DNA from: Gammaproteobacteria bacterium
GTDB lineage: Bacteria > Pseudomonadota > Gammaproteobacteria > Immundisolibacterales > Immundisolibacteraceae
Assembly (NCBI GenBank): GCA_003645395.1
Contig: QNFC01000086.1
Location: 1-7,118 of the forward strand
Length of the DNA: 7,118 nt
Direction of reading: 5' to 3'
Position 1 is the first letter of the stretch. Each line of letters opens with the position of its first letter. The translations under genes and the position numbers were made by a program. The notes below the pieces were generated by a model, which was given only the letters and a program-made list of their open reading frames with translations, was not told the DNA's origin and ran no database searches. Positions 1 through 5,861 of the stretch are shown here, in pieces.

Positions 1-1856
1 CCTATCAGGACAAGGCTGACAGGTGCTGCAAGTGTCACCCATCCAGTTGTATCAGCAGTGAAATCTGATACCTGCTCCACTATTGGAACACCTGTGGGAT
101 CAAGTACTGTAAAGACAGAGTAATGCTGCCCTGCTACAGCGTATATCCTATATCCACCAATCCAGCCATTAATACCCCAGGTGTACCTGCTGCCAAAGAT
201 GATCTGCTTGGCAGAAGAATCTGATGTAGGTGCAGCACCTTGATACACAAATTGTGGGCTACCAACACCTACAGGTGCAGGGTAGTCAGTAGTCTCCACG
301 TTGGCAGAGGATAACCAGCCATCCTGCCATACAGTCTCTTGCGGATAGTAAGTCTGTCCACCTACGTAGGGTAAGAGTTTAGTTCTGTAGTCCGGTACGA
401 ACTCAGAACCCAACCAATGCAAACCCTGTGTCTCTGCCATTGGGCTAACAATGTTTACATCAGAGTGATCACTACCAAACAGCAAATGAACCTGATTGTG
501 ATGATTGTCAGGAGTTATACCATTCATATTGTCGTGGTCAGTGATAGGGGAGCCACCACCACCAGCCCGAGCTGCCGCCGATGCAACATACCAGCGAGAG
601 AGTTCAAAGCTCCAGTCTGTCTGGTTACGCTGGGAGATTATATAACCACGTAGTACAGCTCCAACTAGTAGTGGAGGTTCTTCAATGATACCGGTATCAG
701 CACCCAGTAGCGCTATAGCAGTCTCTACTGAGGAGTAAGTCTCCTGCCCATACAACACCCATACATTATCCCGCAGGTCAGTATATAACCGCTGGATAGT
801 TGTCTCTTTAGAACCTCCAGGTATAGGAACTACACTACCTGCATTATCCCAATTTGCTACATCTACTGTGCTTGTCAATGGACCTACAGTAGAGAAGTCA
901 CGATTAGTATACCTGAACTGTAGCGGAGTCTGTGCTGGGAAAGCTTCCCTATGTGGGTCTTTCTTATCTACATGCCAGTTCCTATTACGCTCCCAGATTG
1001 TACCCTCTTCGAGGTTGAGTGTGTGCAGAGCTTCTTCTGTAATAGCACCACCATCAATAATAAAACTAGGCCCAGTTACACGAGTTACGAACTCATCTAG
1101 TGTATGTACTGAATTGTTTACTACTATAGGGCTTGATATCTCACCCCACTCAGTACCATTATGAACAGCTAAACCTATAGTAAGCTGTTCACGTTTAACC
1201 TGTGGAGTAGGAGGTGCGGCCCATTGCTGTAGCGTACCAGTACTGTCTATGGTGAAGTATACGACAGCACCTGCTGTAGCTGCAATAATGATAGGCTCGT
1301 TTTTAGTTGCCCAGACTACTGCTACGTCATACGGTTGCTGGTCAGGATTAGTATAGGAATCTACTATTACACCAGAGCCAGCAATTACTTCTATCTCATT
1401 AACGGTGGATATGTTAAGTTCGCCACCGTCAATAAGACCAGTAGGCCATGACTCAGCCCTAGGTGCAGCGTTCTCCCACTTCATTGCTACGCCGTCCCAT
1501 ATAAGAGCTTCTCCGCCTAAGCGAGCACCATCATAAATGACATCAGTGTGAGACTCTATATCATGGAGCTGAGGGTGGTGGTCATCAGCAGTTACACCTG
1601 TTATATCACTGTGAGCTACTGTTCCAGAACCATCTAAACCATCGTGAGCGTGTAGCTTATTGTGATGCTGGTCAGGCCCTATATCTGTCAAAGCATCGTG
1701 AGCGTGAGGGCCATCCCACCACAGTTGACCCATATTAGTCCACTCTATACCTGTCCAGACAATAGCATCGCCTTTCTTGGCTGTATCACCATTAGGCGCA
1801 AGAGGGGCATCAGGTGAGTCAGAGCTGAGTATCCAAGTTTCGCCTACTATAGACAT
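1..1856 (-). CDS. Phage tail-fibre / receptor-binding-like protein, N-terminal 618 residues (3' end outside window)
   Basis: Reading the minus strand from the ATG at 1856-1854 gives 618 codons without a stop up to the left edge, so the C-terminus is missing. Likely role: virion fibre or adsorption protein. Residues 1-50 hold generic tail-fibre segments rich in W and G (WDGPHAH at 47-53). Residues 51-105 are a His-rich stretch with DQHHNKLH (62-69) and DDHHPQLH (91-98), followed by a GGEALIWDG-type segment (114-122). Residues about 139-425 form a mixed, probably beta-rich domain that starts GLIDGGELN. A GGGGS linker (432-436) leads to a third motif, DNHHNQVH (450-457). Residues about 500-618 look like a beta-sandwich (YYPQETVWQDGW at 503-514, TTGWVTL at 603-609). 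The start is supported by a GAGG Shine-Dalgarno nine bases upstream and by a TGATG overlap with the preceding gene. No cysteine, signal peptide or membrane segment was seen. The fibre assignment rests on motifs and context; the central domain is not firmly recognised. Confidence 0.85.
   Translation of the reverse strand, partial: MSIVGETWILSSDSPDAPLAPNGDTAKKGDAIVWTGIEWTNMGQLWWDGPHAHDALTDIGPDQHHNKLHAHDGLDGSGTVAHSDITGVTADDHHPQLHDIESHTDVIYDGARLGGEALIWDGVAMKWENAAPRAESWPTGLIDGGELNISTVNEIEVIAGSGVIVDSYTNPDQQPYDVAVVWATKNEPIIIAATAGAVVYFTIDSTGTLQQWAAPPTPQVKREQLTIGLAVHNGTEWGEISSPIVVNNSVHTLDEFVTRVTGPSFIIDGGAITEEALHTLNLEEGTIWERNRNWHVDKKDPHREAFPAQTPLQFRYTNRDFSTVGPLTSTVDVANWDNAGSVVPIPGGSKETTIQRLYTDLRDNVWVLYGQETYSSVETAIALLGADTGIIEEPPLLVGAVLRGYIISQRNQTDWSFELSRWYVASAAARAGGGGSPITDHDNMNGITPDNHHNQVHLLFGSDHSDVNIVSPMAETQGLHWLGSEFVPDYRTKLLPYVGGQTYYPQETVWQDGWLSSANVETTDYPAPVGVGSPQFVYQGAAPTSDSSAKQIIFGSRYTWGINGWIGGYRIYAVAGQHYSVFTVLDPTGVPIVEQVSDFTADTTGWVTLAAPVSLVLI
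1542..1706 (-). repeat. Histidine-rich module with two DxHHxxLH motifs, shared with the upstream fibre gene
   Basis: Residues 51-105 of the left-edge protein contain HAH, DQHHNKLHAH, then HSDITGVTADDHHPQLH followed by ESHTDV. The second half is nearly the same as residues 457-481 of the 780-aa fibre (DDHHPQLHDLDSHTDV). A third DNHHNQVH copy lies at about 539-453 in the same gene. The DNA keeps a 20-base exact match between 1567-1586 and 2784-2803. A likely His-rich shaft or collar segment duplicated between neighbouring fibre genes. Confidence 0.7.
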
Positions 1857-4198
1857 CAGGCACCCCCTCGTAGTGTTAGCCAAACTTCAAGCCCTAATAG
1901 CTCGCCTTCCTCCAGTGCTCGGTCAACTATTACCATAGCATATAACCTTGTTCCTATTGGCCCGAATGAAGCTATCCCAGGGCGACCTTCATTGTTGATC
2001 TCAGTTGACCAAGGGGTTACACCAGAGGGGGATACTGAACCGTCTATGCGTAACTCGTGTTGGAGGTTAGACCATTGGCCTACTAAGGCGTGGGGGGCAT
2101 CCATTGTCAAATCATTAGTTATTCCATTTGTAGTAGTAGAAGCAACGCCTACATCTGCCCCCCTAGTATAGATAGTACTACGGGCTAAATCTCCCCTGAA
2201 TGCTGGAATAAGGTAGTTGGTACTCGCTGGATTGCCGTAGATACCAGCACCGCGGAAGGTAGTACTCCCACCTGTGCTATTGAATTCTACTGATTGACCG
2301 ACAACGCTAGGGATTTCCATATTCATAGCACCAACAACAGCCAAGTAGCGCATAGATGTTGAAGATTGAGTATCAGAACATTCAAGCCAATGCTCAGAAC
2401 CATTAGTTTTATATAGCATAGGTGTGGTATTAGTACCATTAGCACCATTGAGCATATGATTGCCATTACCACTCTTATCGTCTATACGCGCTACTTCTTG
2501 TCCATCTGTAGTAACAGGTAATGTTCCCGCTGTATCTAACCAGAGAGTGCTAATATCAGAGATATCGTAGTATCCTCCATTTTCTCCACTGGTAAATAAA
2601 TCAAGAGGGTCAATCTCTATTGGAGGGCTAATTTCAAACCAAGACTTAGTACCCCATACCTTGAAATGAGGTAGAGATTCAGGAGGCAGATTCACCCACG
2701 CAGAAGCGCCACTATCCCAAGTTAGTAAATCGTTATCAGCTACAGCAGTTACAGCTACATCTGTATGGCTGTCTAAGTCGTGAAGCTGAGGGTGGTGGTC
2801 ATCCGTAGTTTGTCCAGTCGTATCAGCGTGAGCATGAAGATGCGGGTCTGGAGGAAACGTAGCAGGTAAAGCTCTCCATTCAACATCATAATCATCAGTA
2901 CTTACCTTTGCCAAAAGTTCATTAGGATTGCCGTCTAGTGGTAAATACTTATCAGGATTATGTACATGTATAGCTGTGATTAGATTTTCATGGTCAAGAT
3001 TACCTGAAGGGGTAGTAGCCACCCAGAATTCTACAGGTATTCTCTGATAAACACCTCTGTCAAAGACCTCGCCAGTTAGGATAAAATAAACTGTCTTTTC
3101 AGTATCATTATCCCAAAAACCAATAGCGTCCCTTCTCCGTATACTCTGTAACCAGTTTTCTGCTTGATTTTCAGAAACAGTTAAGTTATTTATATAGATT
3201 TCTGTTACAGAAGCCCAATCACTGAAATTGAAAGAGAAATAACCAATACCAGGGTTTACGTCAACTATAACTCCAGCTTTAAAATAATAACTTGGGCTGA
3301 TGCCGCTAAGAGGGGGTGAAGGCAGAGGTACCCAAGTTCCATCATCGCTAAGAAGATCCCCCTGCTGCGTTACAGGATCAGGCACAAGCCCGTTAAAGCC
3401 AGCGCCATCAAAAACATTAAGTTCTTGCCAGTTTAAGCTCTCTCTAACATAACTGTTGCCGTTATTAGGGGCATCTGCAAAGTGGACAGTATCATCGGTT
3501 ATGTGCTCAGAGAGTGCTATATAAAGGTTATTAACAACACTGTCTATCTCGGCTTGGGTATACTTGTCAAGATCAATAATATCTGCTTCAGTGTGCTCAT
3601 GTGCCTCTGGAGGGAACTCAGCAGGTAAATCACTTAGTTCGTGTGTATGAGCAAAATCAGTGATATCCGATTTAGTGTGGTTATGGACTTCAGGTGGAAA
3701 CTCGGCGGGCTTATCTACTAGTAAAGGCCAAGTGACGACATGGGGGTTAGCTAAATCTATTAAATGATCATCTATAGCTAGCTGAGGTACTGCTATTGCT
3801 GTATCTACCTCAAGCTGAGTATACTTGTCTAAATCAGTAATCTCAGATTCTGTATGAGTATGAATAGAAGGTGGAAACTCAGTAGGTGCATCAGGGATAT
3901 CTCCCCAAGCGATTTCAGCCCAGTTAGAGTCTTTTCTGATATAAGCCTTGTCATCAATAGGGACATCACCTACGTAAAGTAGATCATCAGTTCCTATGGT
4001 TATCATATTTAAAAGGTCAGAAGAGGGTATATCACTTCCACCACTTCCACCGCCAGATACTTCAACAGGATTGCCGCTAAAGTCACCTATCCACATCAAA
4101 CCATCAGGGATATTAACTACTAGCTGCCCTTCTAAGAGAGACCCATTAGCAGGGATAGACCCTGGGGTAAGGCTTCTTAAAATTTTACCTATTGACAT
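1856..4198 (-). CDS. Phage tail-fibre protein with HxH shaft repeats and C-terminal LamG-like domain (780 aa)
   Basis: Complete gene, inferred to be a trimeric receptor-binding fibre. Residues 1-48 carry a virion-protein module (LLEGQLVVNIPDGLMWIGD at 21-39), followed by a GGGSGGS linker (49-55). Two D/V-x-P...Y-[IV]-R...NW-x-E elements lie at 79-96 and 241-260. Residues 106-222 hold three [AT]-E-F-P-P-x-x-H-x-H-T repeats, two of them ending in a DKYTQ...D segment; a fourth FPPDPHLH lies at 447-454. DDHHPQLH is at 466-473. Residues about 533-778 match the LamG/concanavalin-like module common in phage and prophage proteins: GGYYDISDISTLW at 541-553, then D-T-A-G-T-x-P-V-T, DDKSGNGNH (573-581), and a closing LEEGELLGLEVWL helix. 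That fold usually binds carbohydrate, so cell-surface glycan is the likely ligand. The ATG follows the previous TAA directly and has AGGA nine bases upstream. Only one cysteine (606). No S74-type self-cleaving chaperone end is seen. Fibre role well supported; ligand and attachment point inferred. Confidence 0.88.
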   Translation of the reverse strand: MSIGKILRSLTPGSIPANGSLLEGQLVVNIPDGLMWIGDFSGNPVEVSGGGSGGSDIPSSDLLNMITIGTDDLLYVGDVPIDDKAYIRKDSNWAEIAWGDIPDAPTEFPPSIHTHTESEITDLDKYTQLEVDTAIAVPQLAIDDHLIDLANPHVVTWPLLVDKPAEFPPEVHNHTKSDITDFAHTHELSDLPAEFPPEAHEHTEADIIDLDKYTQAEIDSVVNNLYIALSEHITDDTVHFADAPNNGNSYVRESLNWQELNVFDGAGFNGLVPDPVTQQGDLLSDDGTWVPLPSPPLSGISPSYYFKAGVIVDVNPGIGYFSFNFSDWASVTEIYINNLTVSENQAENWLQSIRRRDAIGFWDNDTEKTVYFILTGEVFDRGVYQRIPVEFWVATTPSGNLDHENLITAIHVHNPDKYLPLDGNPNELLAKVSTDDYDVEWRALPATFPPDPHLHAHADTTGQTTDDHHPQLHDLDSHTDVAVTAVADNDLLTWDSGASAWVNLPPESLPHFKVWGTKSWFEISPPIEIDPLDLFTSGENGGYYDISDISTLWLDTAGTLPVTTDGQEVARIDDKSGNGNHMLNGANGTNTTPMLYKTNGSEHWLECSDTQSSTSMRYLAVVGAMNMEIPSVVGQSVEFNSTGGSTTFRGAGIYGNPASTNYLIPAFRGDLARSTIYTRGADVGVASTTTNGITNDLTMDAPHALVGQWSNLQHELRIDGSVSPSGVTPWSTEINNEGRPGIASFGPIGTRLYAMVIVDRALEEGELLGLEVWLTLRGGA
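1863..1869 (-). promoter_or_regulatory. Ribosome binding site (GAGGGGG) of the left-edge fibre gene, with TGATG coupling
   Basis: The minus strand reads GAGGGGG; its GAGG core (1869-1866) sits nine bases before the ATG at 1856-1854. It lies within the last codons of the 780-aa gene. The stop TGA (1858-1856) and the start ATG share one base, a classic TGATG junction that suggests termination-reinitiation. This decides the start of the left-edge gene. Confidence 0.7.
1865..2602 (-). other. LamG/concanavalin-like C-terminal domain of the 780-aa fibre
   Basis: Residues about 533-778 start DLFTSGENGGYYDISD and include D-T-A-G-T-L-P-V-T-T-D-G-Q-E-V-A and DDKSGNGNHMLN. They close with the strand-helix RLYAMVIVDRALEEGELLGL. 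This order is characteristic of a lectin-like sandwich domain at the end of many phage and prophage surface proteins. It is the most likely receptor-contact part of the fibre; glycan binding is inferred from the fold, not seen. Confidence 0.65.
3533..3883 (-). repeat. Fibre-shaft repeats [AT]EFPPxxHxHT...DL with HxH motifs
   Basis: Three units in the 780-aa fibre lie at about 3883-3794 (TEFPPSIHTHTESEITDLDK...), 3706-3626 (AEFPPEVHNHTKSDITDF, followed by AHTHELSDL) and 3622-3533 (AEFPPEAHEHTEADIIDLDK...). A fourth, shorter FPPDPHLHAH copy lies at 2863-2825. H-x-H-T-x-[SA]-[DE]-I repeats are common in phage tail fibres. In the T4 long tail fibre tip (gp37), HxH motifs of the three chains bind iron ions. 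That the same happens here is an inference from the motif. Confidence 0.75.
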
Positions 4199-5842
4199 TT
4201 AATAGTATCCTGCATCCAATATCGGTATTAGTTGAGACACATCTCCTGCTACTGGAACATATTGTGGTAGCGTTCCGCCGATTATAACGTTCTTTGACCC
4301 AATCCACCTATAAGAATTACCTAAATCATAGTCAAAAATCAAATCACTATCTAAATCTATCACTAAAGAGCCATTAGAGTTTACAAGAGGGCTTCCTGTG
4401 AAATCTTGAAGATTTAGATCTGATAGGAAACTACCACCACCGTTATCAGCAATACTCTCAACATACTCTCTGGTCCCTATTCCACTTGCTATTTGAAAAA
4501 AGTCATTAATAGTCGCTACATAGTCAGAAGCGCCCATTCCGACTAAGACATCTTTAGGCCCTATCCACAAACGTATACTGTCATCGTAAGGATATTGAAA
4601 CACCCAAACGGATTGTGGGGTTATATGCAGGCTACCATCAAGATTGCCATCAGGCACTGAAGAGAAGTTATTAGAGTTAAAGTCATCTATGAAGACAGTA
4701 GTAGCATTATAAATACTTGTAGCGTTAGCTTTAACATCAAAAAGGTTTACAAGTAGCTTATAATCAGAAGCTATTGTGGTATAGTTGCCTCCCTGCCCAA
4801 CAGTTACATTTTTAACGCCTATGTAAATATAGGGATCATACCCGTGATAGATAATCCATACTTCGTCATAATTAAAACGAAGAGCTGTACCTTCAATATT
4901 CTCTGGGTTCTGACCAAGCGCTAAAAAATCTGTACCATTGATATCCGCTTCTATCGTACTTGTAGGTACTAAATCTAATACTTTTATCTTTACTTCTTGT
5001 ACCGGAGAGCCGTGAACAGCATAAAAATCATCAACTGTTGTTGTATAATTACCACTCAAGCCCACAGTATGGTCATCTGGGATGTTATAGAGATAAGTAT
5101 AAGTAAGATTATTATGCTCAAATAGCCATACATCATTGACTTGTATAGTGAGAGCGGTGCCAGGGGCTTGTGGATGCCCTCCGAAATTGGTCTGATTTAC
5201 TGCATCCCATACCTCTAAATCTTGTAAGGTTTCGTCTGTAAGAGCAACAAAGGTATTAACATCTGTTGTCTGATGCCCATTAAGCAGTATAGGCAGATCA
5301 TTATCATCTCCCACCCATATCCATTTATCAGTGGGGTTTACAGCTAATTCACCATCTCTCAAAGAAGTAGGGGCATCTGCAACTATATGAGAGCGCTTAA
5401 GCCTGACTATGATTTCAGGAAGCTCACTTGAATTACCAGGGAAATTAGGAGTATTCCAATTTCCACCATCTATTTCTTCTTGGATAAGTAAGTGGAAGTT
5501 AGGCCAAGTAGCGTTATAAGTCCCACCAACACCGACAGTTATATTAGTTGGACCTATCCACAGCCTTGAAACGCCTTCACCCCCTTCGGCAAAAGGGTAA
5601 TAAAACACGCTAACTTGAAGGTCAGCCACTGTACGGGTGGGCATATTATTAAAATCAGTTAAGAAGTCCCCAGAAGCATAAGGGACCTTTACAGCAACGG
5701 CTTGAACACCACCTGCGATATCACCAGCCCACTCAAATTCATAGTCTTTTTCCGTAGACTTGACTAATACTTGTCCAGGGATACCGCCCGGAGGTGTGGC
5801 AGCATGTCTTGACTTTTTCCTTAGTTCTGAGCGATTAGGCAT
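4199..5842 (-). CDS. Repeat-rich phage virion protein with five WIGP-type repeats (547 aa)
   Basis: Complete gene, not matched to a named family. The N-terminus is basic (RSELRKKSR, 4-12), then PPGGIPGQVLVKS (17-29) and DYEFEWAG (33-40), a linker widespread in phage tail proteins. The rest consists mainly of five diverged units at about 60-119, 207-276, 292-364, 382-451 and 471-538. Each runs from an N-x-x-[DN]-F-like stretch through V-W-x-F-x-Y to L-W-I-G-P-K-N-V-x-V-G-x-G-G-x-Y-x-A-T-I-x-D-F. Between units 1 and 2 sits a separate module, SLRDGELAVNPTDKWIWVGD (160-179), similar to the start of the downstream 780-aa fibre. No cysteine, signal peptide or membrane segment was seen. The start has AGGA eight bases upstream; the stop TAA abuts the next ATG. 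Context and shared modules argue for a structural, probably tail- or fibre-associated role; the function of the repeats is unknown. Alternatives are a baseplate or head-decoration protein. Confidence 0.85.
   Translation of the reverse strand: MPNRSELRKKSRHAATPPGGIPGQVLVKSTEKDYEFEWAGDIAGGVQAVAVKVPYASGDFLTDFNNMPTRTVADLQVSVFYYPFAEGGEGVSRLWIGPTNITVGVGGTYNATWPNFHLLIQEEIDGGNWNTPNFPGNSSELPEIIVRLKRSHIVADAPTSLRDGELAVNPTDKWIWVGDDNDLPILLNGHQTTDVNTFVALTDETLQDLEVWDAVNQTNFGGHPQAPGTALTIQVNDVWLFEHNNLTYTYLYNIPDDHTVGLSGNYTTTVDDFYAVHGSPVQEVKIKVLDLVPTSTIEADINGTDFLALGQNPENIEGTALRFNYDEVWIIYHGYDPYIYIGVKNVTVGQGGNYTTIASDYKLLVNLFDVKANATSIYNATTVFIDDFNSNNFSSVPDGNLDGSLHITPQSVWVFQYPYDDSIRLWIGPKDVLVGMGASDYVATINDFFQIASGIGTREYVESIADNGGGSFLSDLNLQDFTGSPLVNSNGSLVIDLDSDLIFDYDLGNSYRWIGSKNVIIGGTLPQYVPVAGDVSQLIPILDAGYY
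4208..4211 (-). promoter_or_regulatory. Ribosome binding site of the 780-aa fibre gene, inside the upstream gene
   Basis: The minus strand reads AGGA nine bases before the ATG at 4198-4196. The site overlaps the last codons of the 547-aa gene, whose TAA (4201-4199) touches the ATG directly. Ribosomes ending the upstream gene are placed on the next start, so translational coupling is likely and would keep the two products in proportion. Confidence 0.7.
4229..5665 (-). repeat. Five diverged protein repeats with a WIGPxNVxVGxGGxY core
   Basis: Within the 547-aa gene, five units were aligned by eye at about 5665-5486, 5224-5015, 4969-4751, 4699-4490 and 4432-4229. Their cores read LWIGPTNITVGVGGTY, LYNIPDDHTVGLSGNY, IYIGVKNVTVGQGGNY, LWIGPKDVLVGMGASDY and YRWIGSKNVIIGG. 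Each core is preceded by a V-W-x-F-x-Y type strand; in units 1 to 4 it is followed by [DN]-[FY]. Units 2 to 5 are spaced about 84-90 residues apart. Unit 1 is separated from unit 2 by an inserted G-E-L-A-V-N module. The alternating hydrophobic pattern suggests beta strands. DNA similarity between units is low, so the duplication is old. Confidence 0.75.
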
Positions 5843-5850
5843 GGCGATAT

Positions 5851-5854
5851 TCCT
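5851..5854 (-). promoter_or_regulatory. Ribosome binding site of the 547-aa gene
   Basis: The minus strand reads AGGA here, eight bases before the ATG at 5842-5840. It lies inside the 19-base gap after the preceding gene's TAA, so this start can be served independently, although the short distance still allows coupled translation. No promoter-like -10/-35 pair or stem-loop fits in the gap. Confidence 0.7.
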
Positions 5855-5861
5855 AAAACTT

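Noticed and set aside
417..653. 78-codon plus-strand open frame
   Set aside because: It lies opposite the continuous minus-strand fibre gene, has no convincing ribosome site, and its protein looks like random sequence; a shadow frame.
868..1164. 98-codon plus-strand open frame
   Set aside because: Antisense to the same minus-strand gene, no recognisable motif and no neighbouring plus-strand genes; a shadow frame.
1856..1870. A -1 frameshift joining the 780-aa fibre to the left-edge gene, suggested by a run of five G before the stop and the -1 relation of the frames
   Set aside because: The bases A GGG GGT do not form a canonical slippery heptamer, and a good GAGG site plus the TGATG start explain the junction without a frameshift.
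3533..3883. CRISPR-like or tandem DNA repeat
   Set aside because: The repetition is at protein level with variable DNA and unequal spacing inside an open reading frame, typical of fibre-shaft repeats, not of a CRISPR array.
3996..4202. 68-codon plus-strand open frame across the junction of two fibre genes
   Set aside because: It mirrors the proline/glycine-rich N-terminus of the 780-aa fibre on the other strand and has no independent support.
5843..5861. Promoter or terminator in the 19-base gap
   Set aside because: The gap holds only a Shine-Dalgarno core and A/T-rich bases; there is no stem-loop with a T run and no room for a promoter.
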